Counted from the first letter of the stretch, positions 7,821 to 17,076 are shown. The stretch: DNA of 64,000 bases from JABCYV01 sp963696025 (GCA_963696025.1 CAVOII010000005.1:310001-374000); one strand, 5' to 3'. The notes: generated by a model from the letters alone, not told the origin. A program made the numbers and translations.

Positions 7821-10736
7821 TCAAGGGTCAAAGATGTTGTTTTTCAGCACTGCCTCAACCAACGCTATTCCCGAATCGGACTTGTTGAAATTAAAGAAGC
7901 TGGGTTGCTGGAATGCACTCGGTTTTTTCAGCGAACTGGTGCCGCCCGATAGCTCTTCGTCTATGTTCGTGTCCTTACTGTGGGCTGTGAACTTCTGGAC
8001 CTTCCCCGCCAGCACCTCGTTGTACAAAGTCGGGACACGATCTACTCCGTACTGCAACCACCCATCCATCGTGATCTTTCCCTCCGTCCCCGCCGCCTGC
8101 CCGTCCTCTAGCCCATTCTCTACCAATGCGTACGTCAGCAGCCCCTGCTTTAACTTCTCAACCTCCAGAGCCACATCGTCCGCCTGACTCGCCGCCAGAA
8201 TCCTCATCCCCTTGTCATATGCCAACTGCCCCAGCCCTCGACTACCCATTGGCCCTGGCTTGAACCCCGGTTCCTCCACCGTACTTGCCGAGTGACACGT
8301 GTCCACGATCATCACCAGGTCCCCCGCGTCGACATCCCTCAGCCACCCTGACAATTCATCGCTCGATACCCACTGTTGCAGTAACTCTGACTTTACCGTG
8401 TGGCCTTCCGTATCCCCAGAGTCCGATGGAACCATGTAAAACGTCCCTTCCTTGCTCGTGTATCCGTGACTCGACACGAACATCAACACCAGATCGTCCG
8501 GTTCCGCCTTCTCCACTTTCTCCGCCCCAGGCGGCAAACTCTTCTTCAACTCTTCGCTCAATGCGTGTCCTGCCAACTTCTGCAGCACCGCATGTAATGC
8601 TGCCTTCGTCGCATGATCCTCGCCTATGTTCCGATCCCCATTCTCCGGGCACTCTTCCGTCCGGCAGTCCGAGATCATCGTCACCGGCACCACTTCGTAC
8701 CCCGACAATCGCTTTGACAGCGCCTCCTGAATCCGCTTCGCATCATTCGCCGCAAAGTGCAGGTCCCATCTCTGGTTTTCGTAAGCGTTCACCCCCATCG
8801 CGATCACATACGCCCGCTTACGTACCGAACCCAAATCGGCCGGCACTCGATAAGTCGCCTTCGCTGTTTCACTCTTCACTCGATCTTCATTGAACGCATA
8901 AGCCGTGAACTCGATCTCCTTTCCTGGCTGCCCATGGGGCAACCGTACGACAAACGTTCGCGTCAGCTTGCCCGTCTTGGTATCCAACTTCACCCGACCC
9001 TCTAACGGTTTAACCCTTCGCGCGTCCCGCCAGTCCTGCAACTGTTCTGGTGTCAGATCTACTCCATTTTTCAAACTTTCCTCCAGCTCAGCCTTTGGCT
9101 CCGGCTCTTGTCCTACCAACTGCCCGGCACGGAACAATCGCAAATCGTAAACAGCAGTCTTCATCGTCACCGACTTGCCGCCCTGCTGAGACTGCCCTTC
9201 ACTCCCCGATACTACGAGTGTGACCTCTGCCAGGTCTCGTGCGGCCCCCGGCCGAATAAAGGCAATTCTTACATCAGGTTGTACCCGATTCAGATTTTGT
9301 AAGGGCCGCACTTTTGGGAACTCTTGGCCCGACAATAGCCGAGGCACGAGCCGTGGTTCGTAATAATCTCGCATGAAGATTTCTAACGGAAGAGGATCCT
9401 GCATGTTCTTTGACACGACCCAATGTGCTCCTGCTACCCTCTCCAATGCCATGTTCGTGTCGAAACGACCGTCCGGAGCAACAGCAATCCAAGTCCCCTC
9501 TTTATCGCGCAGAATCAACGTAGAAATTTCCTGACCTTCCTTCGTCTCTAATCGTAGATAGTCTCGAAGATTTCTCACCACAAACTCACGACCTTCGACA
9601 GATCCTTGAGTATTCCACTCGCTACCCGAAAACGGATTCACAACGATCGCAGGATCGACCATCTCCCCTCTTTTCAAATCAAAGGCAACCTTAGAGTCAT
9701 ACCAGACTTGGGTTAAAAGCACAGATGAGTCAGGGATAATTCCTGCGTTCTCTATCCGATTTGAATAGCTCTTGAGTCGCTTCAATTCCTTCCAAGTGTT
9801 GGCGTCTAGTACGACAACGTCACCATTCTCACTGGCATACGCGAGAGAGCGCTCATCTGCGCTGAAAGTGACGGAGTGAATGAAGTCCGGAACGGTGCGC
9901 ATTTCATCCCTGGAGGGGTTTGCAGTCATTCCGATATCCCAGTGCCACATCTGAAGGTCCTTTCCAATCTCTGCAGCAGTTGCGATTTTGTTGCTTTTAG
10001 GCGCAAACGCCACCGTAGCTATCGAAAAAGGCTTAGCGTTCTGAAATTCACCAACTATTCGCCGGGATGTCGTATTCACGATCTGACTAAGTCCAGCCTG
10101 CGTAGTCCCAACGAGGAGTGAGCCGTCTACGCTGAGTCGCAATGAGGTTAGAGAAGCTGAGCTCAGAACTGAGACAGGTTGTTCTTCCGCGAAAGTCAGT
10201 GCATTCCACCTGCGAATCACGCCGCCCCTCTCGTCCGCGCAGATTAAGTATTTGGCTGAATCGGCCAAGGCAATGGGCGAGCTACGACTTGAGCAAGTCA
10301 GCGAAGTAACTAAGGTTTGATTGTTAAGATCCCATACTGTGATGGAACCGTCCTCGTTCGAGCTCACAAGAACTTTGGCCGAGGGGAGAAACAGCAAGAA
10401 CAAGGCCATCTGTTCACTGCGATCATTGTGCAATGTCATGAGCTCACGTGACGACTGAACATCCCAGATTTTAATTGTTCGATCGAGGCTACTAGCCGCA
10501 AGTAACTGTCCGTCGGGAGAGAATGCCACAGAGCGTGCGCTATGGTGAATACCGGTTTCGACATATAGGCTGATTGGTGAAGAATCCAACACCTGGGACC
10601 AAACTGTGCTGAGACCGAGTAAGACAATTAGTAGATGGAATAAACGTGAAATTCTTAGTGGCCAAAAGTACGAACATTCTGTCGAGGCACGCCACCTCGG
10701 CTTGCTCAACCTTTCGCGAACGACAGAAAAAGTCAT
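7821..10736 (-). CDS. Secreted WD40-repeat/caspase (C14) fusion protein, copy 2
   Basis: The product has 971 residues. A hydrophobic signal (about residues 32-47, LFHLLIVLLGLSTVWS) is preceded by a long basic N-terminus, so the true start may be further in. WD40 repeats run from about residue 60 to 430, beginning HHSARSVAFSPDGQLLAASS and including TIKIWDVQSS and SITVWDLNN. The caspase domain is the same as in copy 1, with His near 757 and Cys near 814, both intact. The C-terminal tail differs after AFQQPS and ends NNIFDP. The gene overlaps the upstream pseudogene stop by ATGA and the downstream lysozyme ORF follows at once, so the three are probably co-transcribed. The shorter WD40 domain implies a different input to the same effector. 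Confidence 0.88.
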   Translation of the reverse strand: MTFSVVRERLSKPRWRASTECSYFWPLRISRLFHLLIVLLGLSTVWSQVLDSSPISLYVETGIHHSARSVAFSPDGQLLAASSLDRTIKIWDVQSSRELMTLHNDRSEQMALFLLFLPSAKVLVSSNEDGSITVWDLNNQTLVTSLTCSSRSSPIALADSAKYLICADERGGVIRRWNALTFAEEQPVSVLSSASLTSLRLSVDGSLLVGTTQAGLSQIVNTTSRRIVGEFQNAKPFSIATVAFAPKSNKIATAAEIGKDLQMWHWDIGMTANPSRDEMRTVPDFIHSVTFSADERSLAYASENGDVVVLDANTWKELKRLKSYSNRIENAGIIPDSSVLLTQVWYDSKVAFDLKRGEMVDPAIVVNPFSGSEWNTQGSVEGREFVVRNLRDYLRLETKEGQEISTLILRDKEGTWIAVAPDGRFDTNMALERVAGAHWVVSKNMQDPLPLEIFMRDYYEPRLVPRLLSGQEFPKVRPLQNLNRVQPDVRIAFIRPGAARDLAEVTLVVSGSEGQSQQGGKSVTMKTAVYDLRLFRAGQLVGQEPEPKAELEESLKNGVDLTPEQLQDWRDARRVKPLEGRVKLDTKTGKLTRTFVVRLPHGQPGKEIEFTAYAFNEDRVKSETAKATYRVPADLGSVRKRAYVIAMGVNAYENQRWDLHFAANDAKRIQEALSKRLSGYEVVPVTMISDCRTEECPENGDRNIGEDHATKAALHAVLQKLAGHALSEELKKSLPPGAEKVEKAEPDDLVLMFVSSHGYTSKEGTFYMVPSDSGDTEGHTVKSELLQQWVSSDELSGWLRDVDAGDLVMIVDTCHSASTVEEPGFKPGPMGSRGLGQLAYDKGMRILAASQADDVALEVEKLKQGLLTYALVENGLEDGQAAGTEGKITMDGWLQYGVDRVPTLYNEVLAGKVQKFTAHSKDTNIDEELSGGTSSLKKPSAFQQPSFFNFNKSDSGIALVEAVLKNNIFDP
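7899..9158. repeat. 1,260-bp near-identical direct repeat, unit 2 (partner 2518-3777)
   Basis: Second unit of the caspase-domain repeat, in the same orientation 5,381 bp away. The WD40 half upstream of 9158 has no comparable DNA identity with copy 1, which points to recent conversion or shuffling limited to the effector module. Confidence 0.95.
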
Positions 10737-11252
10737 ATTCCGTACCGCAGAAGAACTGCGAATTGTCGTTTGTGAAATTTGAATAGTGAGGGTTGTTGGA
10801 AGGCGGTGGGTTTGTTTAGCGACCTCGTTCCTACCGATAGGTCTTCGTCTATGTTCGTGTCCTTACTGTGGGTTGTGAACTCCTGGACCCTCCCCGCCAG
10901 CACTTCGTTGTACAAAGTCGGCACACGGTCTACGCCGTATTGTAACCACCCATCCATCGCGATCTCTCACCCTCCCATCCGCCCCAGCCGCCTGTCCGTC
11001 CTCTAGCCCATTCTCCACCGGCGCGTACGTCAGCAACCCACCATCTCCAGCAGTTGCGATCCAGTTTCCGTTGTGGAAGTACGCAATCGACGTGATGGAT
11101 TCGGTGTGCCCAAGCTGCAGCACTTGGAGGTCCCAGCACTGGAGATTGTTGTTGTAATTTGAACCGACCATACGAACGAGAAAAACAAACTCTAAGCTGT
11201 TAAAAGCGCGAACCTCAACAGCGGAAGTAATATGCTGCGGCTTTGAGCACAC
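10733..11252 (-). pseudogene. Third WD40-caspase copy, deleted and frameshifted
   Basis: Reading from 11252, the frame gives a WD40 blade (LGHTESITSIAYFHNG, then NWIATAGDGG). It joins directly to LLTYAPVENGLEDGQAAG, which belongs near the end of the caspase domain. The middle of the protein, including the catalytic His and Cys, is missing. A one-base indel near 10960-10985 then moves the rest (DGWLQYGVDRVPTLYNEVLAG and the tail) into another frame that ends at 10733. The tail differs at several residues from copies 1 and 2, so this copy is older. Its stop overlaps the ATG of copy 2. Confidence 0.8.
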
Positions 11253-11318
11253 CGTGATCTCATCGAGCCTTCCCGTCTTACTATCTTGCTGTGTCGCGTG
11301 ATTACGAATTGCACGTGT

Positions 11319-13496
11319 TCATTCAATAACGACCACATCGAGCCGAGTGGTACTCCAAGAAGCAAGATTCAGATCCGATGTACCAGGGTCTTTCGCTTGA
11401 CCAGTTGCTGTCTGATTCACAAGCTGACTAAGGGGAGAATCAAAATCCTTTGCCTTGAGATCTTTTACGTCGGCCCCTGCCTGCTCTAAGAGACCGAAAT
11501 TTGGCGAGGATTCCCCGTCCTTGGGAACGGTATAGGCAATTACCTTATAGCTCTCTAAGCCGAGGGGCGGGCCTATCGTTAGGTAGGACGTCGTGAAACC
11601 TTGACCTTTAGGCACCGTGGTCCCAGTGTTCCTAGGGGTGATCAACTTGATCTTTCCGCTGGTTCCCAAGGCAATTATTGCAATATCCAAGTCGGTGTTT
11701 GTTGATACATTCTCGACGCGCAGTCGAAAATCCTGACCAACATGCATACGAAGCGAACCTTCTTGGCTTACCGGCATTATCTCTTCTTTCAACACGATAG
11801 GATGATTATCATGATCGTAGCCCTTGTCGACTCTGATAATCGTCAGCTTAATTGCATCGTTGAGCGGTGATCGTGTATTCACAAGAACTCGGAGATTTTC
11901 CTGTTTTGCGCGCTGTTGAATCAGATCTGACAGTTTGTCAGAAGCATCTGAAATCGGCGGTGTTGTGAACCCATACAAGGGCTTATCGGAATTTGGCGTG
12001 ACCAAATATAAAACCGAGACCTCTCCGCCTTTACAAGTTCCGACGTCTGTTAAGGATTTCGAATTTGTATTTAAGCATCCTTTCTGAAGTCCTAGATCCC
12101 AGCTAACTTGATTGTGATCTGCTCCGCCACTACTTGTTAGGATCTTCACTAGTAAACTATCCTTCAAATTGGCAGCGATTGTTGAAACAAAATCACTATC
12201 GTCCTGTGACAATGAAGTGCCCGGTGAGTTGGCTGTGAGGTTGACCTTCAATGGCTCAGATCCAAAGAATGGTGTGACAACGGCTACTTTTGCGTCGGCG
12301 GGAATAGGGTTTTGTGGTGATGATGGAAGCTCAGCTGTTGACGAGAACTCGTTTGCTTCCGTCACTCGCGCATTGGCCAGCTTATCAGTCTCTCCAACAA
12401 GGTGCCTTGCCTGCGGCTTATAAATCGCAAGATAGGTTCCTGTCCGAATTCCTACACTGGTGCCTCCGTCAATCTGGAACGATTTGTGTCTAATTGGGCC
12501 ATTCGTAATTCTTACAAATGGATCCTCGTGAAATCCAGTGCTTCCGAATATCGGTCTTCCGACGTTGCCTTCAGCTTGAGGGTGTTGATTGTATTTACTA
12601 CTGAACGGGCCAGATGTAATCTCAACGGCTTCCCGATAGGTGATGTAAGGCGTTAGGGTAAGAGTCTGGACAAGATAATACGTTAAGAAGCTGAAGCGGA
12701 TGGTGCCTCCTCCCGGCTTTGAGAATCCGCCCTCTAATGACGTCTCATAGCGAAGGCATCCATAAATCGCGGAGTACGCGTCGTTGCGATCCAAGAAGCC
12801 GTTCCCGAGATCTTTTGCCGCGACACTAGCACTGGGGCGTGCGGTGCGCGACGGTTGCGGCCGCGTATCTGCTGGAACTTCCTTGACGACCAGATTGTCA
12901 TCTATTCCCTTGGTCCAAGCACCGGAGTGACAGCTGTCCAGAATAAGAGTTATATCATTGGTGTGCTGTCGCAATTCCTCCAACCATGTGTTTATGTCAT
13001 CGTCCAAAATGTCATAAACGCCCTGAGTTCGGCTATCTGAAGGCACAATGGTGCGGTGTTTGCCGTCTGCGGTTATGGACCCGTGGCCACTGAAATAGAA
13101 TACAACCGTTGCTCCGGGATAGTTTCTCGCTTTGTCGATGAGCTGAGTTTGGATTAACGTAGCGATTGCACCGCGTGTTGCCTGGCGGCCAATTAAAAAC
13201 CTTATGTGCTTCTGTGCTTCGGGCGATTCTCGGTCCTCTGGGAAACCATATTTTTCGATGAGCAACTGCTTCATCAGGCCTACGTCGTTTGCTGGAGCTC
13301 TTAAAGTGTCCAGCGACTGGACTACGTATGAATTCACGCCGATAAGGACTGCAAATCGCTCATGTTTTTGGTTAGTGGAGACTTTCCCTCCTGACGCACT
13401 TTGGTAGGATAAACTCGGGTGCATACCTGACGACGCAAGTGTGGTAGCTGTTATGCCCAGAGACACAAGGATTCGAAGCCATCGAGTCTTACGCAT
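11319..13496 (-). CDS. Secreted caspase-family (C14) protein with DUF4384-like C-terminus
   Basis: The product has 725 residues. A signal peptide spans about residues 1-30. The C14 domain is at the N-terminus (FAVLIGVNSY at 48-57), with His near 138 in YFSGHGS and Cys near 189 in ILDSCHSG, so the dyad is complete. A substrate-pocket-like YGCLRYETS and a long middle domain follow. The C-terminal 150 residues (VGQDFRLRVENVSTNTD, ITPRNTGTTVPKG) resemble DUF4384, which often accompanies bacterial caspases and kinases. It lacks WD40 repeats and is only distantly related to the other two. It lies downstream of a Tat-exported protein on the same strand, about 300 bp away. Confidence 0.85.
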   Translation of the reverse strand: MRKTRWLRILVSLGITATTLASSGMHPSLSYQSASGGKVSTNQKHERFAVLIGVNSYVVQSLDTLRAPANDVGLMKQLLIEKYGFPEDRESPEAQKHIRFLIGRQATRGAIATLIQTQLIDKARNYPGATVVFYFSGHGSITADGKHRTIVPSDSRTQGVYDILDDDINTWLEELRQHTNDITLILDSCHSGAWTKGIDDNLVVKEVPADTRPQPSRTARPSASVAAKDLGNGFLDRNDAYSAIYGCLRYETSLEGGFSKPGGGTIRFSFLTYYLVQTLTLTPYITYREAVEITSGPFSSKYNQHPQAEGNVGRPIFGSTGFHEDPFVRITNGPIRHKSFQIDGGTSVGIRTGTYLAIYKPQARHLVGETDKLANARVTEANEFSSTAELPSSPQNPIPADAKVAVVTPFFGSEPLKVNLTANSPGTSLSQDDSDFVSTIAANLKDSLLVKILTSSGGADHNQVSWDLGLQKGCLNTNSKSLTDVGTCKGGEVSVLYLVTPNSDKPLYGFTTPPISDASDKLSDLIQQRAKQENLRVLVNTRSPLNDAIKLTIIRVDKGYDHDNHPIVLKEEIMPVSQEGSLRMHVGQDFRLRVENVSTNTDLDIAIIALGTSGKIKLITPRNTGTTVPKGQGFTTSYLTIGPPLGLESYKVIAYTVPKDGESSPNFGLLEQAGADVKDLKAKDFDSPLSQLVNQTATGQAKDPGTSDLNLASWSTTRLDVVVIE

Positions 13497-13795
13497 AGAG
13501 TTTCCCCGCGCGCATAGCAGTTATTGTCAGGCTAGCAAGCCTAGAAACGCTACTCGTGAACAACGTTGGTAGGCAATAGATTTGTTTATGATTCCCGATC
13601 TTGTCTGATTCTTTTGCCGGGCCGCCATCGCGTTTAACGATCAGGTTTTCAGGCTCGCGATGCCTTGGCACTCCACGATTGACGTTCCGTCCGCACATCT
13701 CCCGGTGATTCTGGTACGTCCCTCGGGAAAACCCCGGAGTTTTTGACCCGAAACCTGACCAGGTCACCAGCATCCACAGACCTCGCTCCCGGCGC
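13497..13795. other. Gap of about 300 bp, no gene seen
   Basis: The space between the Tat-protein gene and the caspase-DUF4384 gene contains only a minus-strand ORF that overlaps the caspase start and has no recognisable composition. I see no clear hairpin terminator or promoter. Confidence 0.5.
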
Positions 13796-14953
13796 CTAAC
13801 TAGGTGGCTTTGTGCCTGTACTCGATGGCTTGGCTCCCGGATTCGATTGCTTTGATCCCGATTTTGATGGCTTCACGGAAACTGAGAGAGTCAAATAGCT
13901 TTGGTCTTTGAGGGTGTTCTTGGCGGCGTCAAATACATCTAACGGGGCCGTGTTTGGAGGTACAACCAGTCCATCCTGAATCACCGAATTCTTTATTTGA
14001 GACACGGCACTGTTTCGGACGATCAAGTATGTACCTGTTGTTAGAACAACCTTTGCCGCGCTGGCTCCTCCCACCTCCTCAATACTGTCTTTTGTCGCGC
14101 ATACTGCCGTGTCCAATCCTTGAAAGAGCCACTTTGAGTCTCCTTGAGCCTGAATCGCCCCCAAAATGTTGTCTACGTATGTAAGTCCCGAAACTGCTAT
14201 ACCAGGAATGCCGAGCAGAGGAAGGTATGGCTCCGAAGTGTGCAAGACTTGAAACATATGATCTAGCAGCAGTTTCCAGAATCCCTGTCTCTTTTTCATG
14301 AAGAAATTCCAGGCCCAAAAACCCATTCCCCCGGTCAGTGGCACGGTTTGAAACTGTCCCCACGCAGTGCCTGGGTCGAATGCGCTCATATTCTGCTTAT
14401 TCGGATCTGTAACGGGAGTACCACCCTTCCCTTTTTTCCCTGCAATTAAGGTGGACATTGCCGTCCAAGCTAGTGCTTCTGGCAATTGGGGCAACTTCTT
14501 CGTTTGTTTGAGATCAATCCTCAATGTGCCGGTGTCCAAGTTATTTAAATCTGTAAGGTCGGGCCCAGCAGGTCGAAATCTTTGAACGTGAACTTGGACA
14601 CTCACGTCACCACTTTCCGGAAATGCATTCTTGGAATCCGCGGGCTTCAGGGCTGCTGGATCAATGTCTGATGCCAATACAAATCCGGTCTCCTTGGAAT
14701 AGAAGACAAAAGTCGAATCTTCTGGTTGGGGCTGCTTCGGGTTTTTGGGCGTAATATTTGCTTTAAAGTCCAGATAAGGTTGCCTGACTTTGGAAGTCCA
14801 GAATTGATAGACAGACTGATCAAAAGGAAGTTCTTGGGTGTTTGAGCGTTTCGGCTCCCCTTGAGATGGCAAGGCCGGCAGGCTTCCGAACAGGGGATAC
14901 ATCAGACCCAAAGCCGAATTTCCCAAAAACCTTCTTCTCGACGAGTTACTCAT
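13796..14953 (-). CDS. Tat-exported protein of unknown function
   Basis: The start is placed at the ATG at 14953 because AGAGGAAAAA precedes it and because it puts a twin-arginine signal at the N-terminus (MSNSSRRRFLGNSALGL). An in-frame upstream start at 15019 would bury that signal. The mature protein has about 355 residues, with no domain I recognise. A central aromatic region (GMGFWAWNFFMKKRQGFWK) and a low-complexity Ser/Pro/Lys/Gly tail (SKSGSKQSNPG) are visible. Tat export suggests folding before export, possibly with a cofactor. It may be the first gene of the unit leading into the caspase at 11319-13496. Confidence 0.65.
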   Translation of the reverse strand: MSNSSRRRFLGNSALGLMYPLFGSLPALPSQGEPKRSNTQELPFDQSVYQFWTSKVRQPYLDFKANITPKNPKQPQPEDSTFVFYSKETGFVLASDIDPAALKPADSKNAFPESGDVSVQVHVQRFRPAGPDLTDLNNLDTGTLRIDLKQTKKLPQLPEALAWTAMSTLIAGKKGKGGTPVTDPNKQNMSAFDPGTAWGQFQTVPLTGGMGFWAWNFFMKKRQGFWKLLLDHMFQVLHTSEPYLPLLGIPGIAVSGLTYVDNILGAIQAQGDSKWLFQGLDTAVCATKDSIEEVGGASAAKVVLTTGTYLIVRNSAVSQIKNSVIQDGLVVPPNTAPLDVFDAAKNTLKDQSYLTLSVSVKPSKSGSKQSNPGAKPSSTGTKPPS

Positions 14954-15695
14954 TTTTTCCTCTATCCTTTTGTGCTCGCCGAAACATACCTGCCGAAGCG
15001 GGTGTAGCAAAACACCCACTCAAGCTGCCGGCCCACACTGTAAAGTTAGGGAAAATTCGACGAGTAGAAGCCCCCTCGGACGAGAAACTCGAACAATTTC
15101 TGCCTTCCGTCCGCCGAATTGCGAGACAACATAACCCCGAGAGTTCAAAATGTCAATAGCGGTGTTTGCTACGACCTCCACAATAAGAGCGCCGATGCCT
15201 TCTGGTGCAGGACGAAACTCCACATCACCGCAGGATAAATATATTTATCCATACAAAAGTAAAGCGGAAGCATCGAAATGTTGTGCATCCGCCTAGTTCC
15301 CGACTTCTAGCCTCGACAAAGTTGCCAACGGCTAAACGTCAACCCCTCTGCATGCTTCCGAAATGCTCAAGTTTTGCGAATCTGACCACTTGGTGAAAAG
15401 CCAGGTGCTCATTAGAGCTTTGGCGATTGTGACGTTTTGCCGTTTGAGCAGACCTGAAGTTCAAGGAGTCCTTCGTGAGCGGGGACTTCAGAACCGAGCC
15501 GCAAAAGGGGGAGGTATGCGGCAGGCGATTTGCGAACGCTATTTCCACGCCCGCAGTCCCGCAACACGGGCGGCCTTCCGTGTGGACTTACCCACATGGT
15601 AGGAGGCGAGTTTCACATGCTTTCCATAATCGTTGCGGTATCCCCAGCGGCGCATGCGATACATTGAGTGTGATGCTGACTGATGTCGTGGTGGA
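14954..15695. other. Spacer between the caspase island and the element core
   Basis: About 740 bp without a convincing gene. A 67-codon minus-strand ORF (15020-15223, GTG start) reads rather protein-like (GALIVEVVANTAIDILNSRG) but has no ribosome site. The region contains a perfect 18-bp palindrome at 15233-15250. The A+T-rich segment around it could hold a promoter for the Tat-protein gene. Confidence 0.5.
15233..15250. promoter_or_regulatory. Perfect 18-bp AT-rich palindrome
   Basis: ggataaatatatttatcc equals its own reverse complement over 18 bases. It lies about 280 bp upstream of the Tat-protein start, at the border of the caspase island. Palindromes of this length suit a dimeric regulator or a recombination site; no cognate protein can be assigned. 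Confidence 0.6.
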
Positions 15696-16451
15696 TCACA
15701 GACCGGAGCGAACTGAAGCCTTCGCATCTCTCAGTTTTTCTTCCGCCGACCTCAAGTCTGGGACGTACACTGCGGGTGCTTGAGGTTTCGCAGGAGCGGG
15801 ATACTTGACCGCAAGCACCGCCCTCACGATGACACCGTTTGAATCTCGTGCGGTCTGCAACCGTCGCAGGTCTGACTCGGAGGATGTCGTGTACCGGGTG
15901 AGTGCTCCGTAATCAATGTTGACCAATCGGCAGAAAAATTCGACGGCACGAGGACTGTTGCATAACTGGCTCACTCTGACGGCGGTCTCTGCTCTCGCAT
16001 CTTCCGCCAACGTCGCTGCGAGGAGAGCAACAATGCTCTGTAACGCATCTCGTTCCTCTTTGACGGCGGCGTGATTCGGATCGCTGACAGTGACGACCGC
16101 ACGCGTCAATGCAGTGACCTGCAACTCGCGATTCTGCTGTTCGAGTTCTGCGATGCGACGCTGCTCGATTGCGTGCTGCTGTTCGAGTTCTTTGACCAGG
16201 ATGTCCCGCTCGGTTTCCCGTTCTTCGGTTTCGAGACTGATGAGGGTCTTGATCGCAGACGCCTTCTCGCAGAGAAGATCGGCTTGCTTCGACGGCTTGT
16301 TCGCGAGAGCGGGGAACAGAGTGTCGATCTGGGCGATTGTCGCCTGCAAATCACGGCGAGTCCTCGATGATTTGCGACGTGGTGCTGTCGCGGTTGGTGC
16401 TGCTGTGGTTGGTGCTGCTACGGTCGGTGTTGGTGTTGGTGTTGGTTCCAT
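15696..16451 (-). CDS. Coiled-coil hypothetical protein of the element
   Basis: The product has 251 residues. The ATG at 16451 follows a strong ribosome site (GGAGGAGGGAG). The N-terminus is low-complexity Pro/Thr/Ala (TPTPTPTVAAPTTAAPTATA). Heptad-rich coiled coil follows between about residues 35 and 110 (ERDILVKELEQQHAIEQRR), then a helical domain containing SPRAVEFFCRLVNIDYG. I recognise no enzyme motif. It is the last gene of a minus-strand series running from the RepA-like ATPase. Confidence 0.65.
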   Translation of the reverse strand: MEPTPTPTPTVAAPTTAAPTATAPRRKSSRTRRDLQATIAQIDTLFPALANKPSKQADLLCEKASAIKTLISLETEERETERDILVKELEQQHAIEQRRIAELEQQNRELQVTALTRAVVTVSDPNHAAVKEERDALQSIVALLAATLAEDARAETAVRVSQLCNSPRAVEFFCRLVNIDYGALTRYTTSSESDLRRLQTARDSNGVIVRAVLAVKYPAPAKPQAPAVYVPDLRSAEEKLRDAKASVRSGL

Positions 16452-16562
16452 TCTCCCTCCTCCGACAAAACCTTACGCTGACAGCAACCGCAGGAACGCT
16501 TGGCTCAAACGCTGCAACGCTCCAGTCGCAGCAGGCAGAGCCAGTTTCGCAAGAACTGCGGA

Positions 16563-16694
16563 CTAAGTTGGGTCGATCAGCGTCTGGTACGAATCGACGA
16601 TCTTACGATGCGTCGTCCCCTCCTCGCCAGCCGTCAGATCGACCGGGATTTGAGCGATGGCTTCCTGCAACCGTCTATCGTGCTGGGCATTCAA
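16563..16694 (-). CDS. Small ORF (43 aa) overlapping the upstream gene end, with protein-like sequence after its amber stop
   Basis: A TTG at 16694, inside the end of the 16675-17076 gene, starts a frame reading QEAIAQIPVDLTAGEEG and ending at TAG 16563-16565. GAAAGGACGG just upstream could serve as ribosome site. After the TAG the same frame continues as a helical sequence (LAKLALPAATGALQRLSQAF) and ends at TAA 16473-16475. That could be a nonsense-split gene of about 73 codons, readthrough, or a second small gene. The frame fills the whole gap between its neighbours, which favours real coding. Confidence 0.45.
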   Translation of the reverse strand: MNAQHDRRLQEAIAQIPVDLTAGEEGTTHRKIVDSYQTLIDPT

Positions 16695-17076
16695 TTGAAC
16701 CGTCCTTTCGGGTTGGATTCGCCTCAAGACTGGCGACTCTTTGTTTCAAGCGTTCATTCTCTGCTTGCAGGTTGCGAACACCCAGTGGGCCGAGTGACAT
16801 TCTCCTTAAATACTCAGCCCGCTTCAGTTCGAGTTCCGCAGTCTTCAACTCATTGGCATCTGTGAGTGCCTTGGTCTTCGACTCCGCTGCTGCTTGAACT
16901 TCCGCAGCAACGAAAGCCTTGAGCAATCGATACAACTGGCGAAGGCGACGTTGTGACGGCTTCGTCCTCACGGTTTCCTGAGCGATGAGGGCACGGCAGT
17001 CGCCTGCGTTCTGCGGGGGCTGCGGGTTTGGCGGACGCCCACCCCGCCTTCGCTTGATTGTTGTCTGGTCTGTCAT
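16675..17076 (-). CDS. Basic coiled-coil hypothetical protein
   Basis: The product has 133 residues. It starts TDQTTIKRRRGGRPPNPQPP, a very basic, proline-containing segment that could bind DNA like an AT-hook. Helical sequence follows (RRLRQLYRLLKAFVAAEVQA), then a coiled coil ending LQAENERLKQRVASLEANP. The ATG overlaps the stop of the upstream gene (ATGA at 17073-17076), so the two are translationally coupled. Function is unknown. Confidence 0.65.
   Translation of the reverse strand: MTDQTTIKRRRGGRPPNPQPPQNAGDCRALIAQETVRTKPSQRRLRQLYRLLKAFVAAEVQAAAESKTKALTDANELKTAELELKRAEYLRRMSLGPLGVRNLQAENERLKQRVASLEANPTRKDGSIECPAR

Noticed and set aside
2518..9158. Caspase repeat considered as an insertion sequence
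   Set aside because: No transposase, terminal inverted repeats or target duplications; the block is entirely coding in both genes.
13489..13773. 94-codon minus-strand ORF overlapping the caspase-DUF4384 start
   Set aside because: Random-looking composition and overlap with a signal-peptide-bearing start.
15020..15223. 67-codon minus-strand ORF
   Set aside because: Reads moderately protein-like but has a GTG start without ribosome site and no family resemblance; left as part of the spacer.
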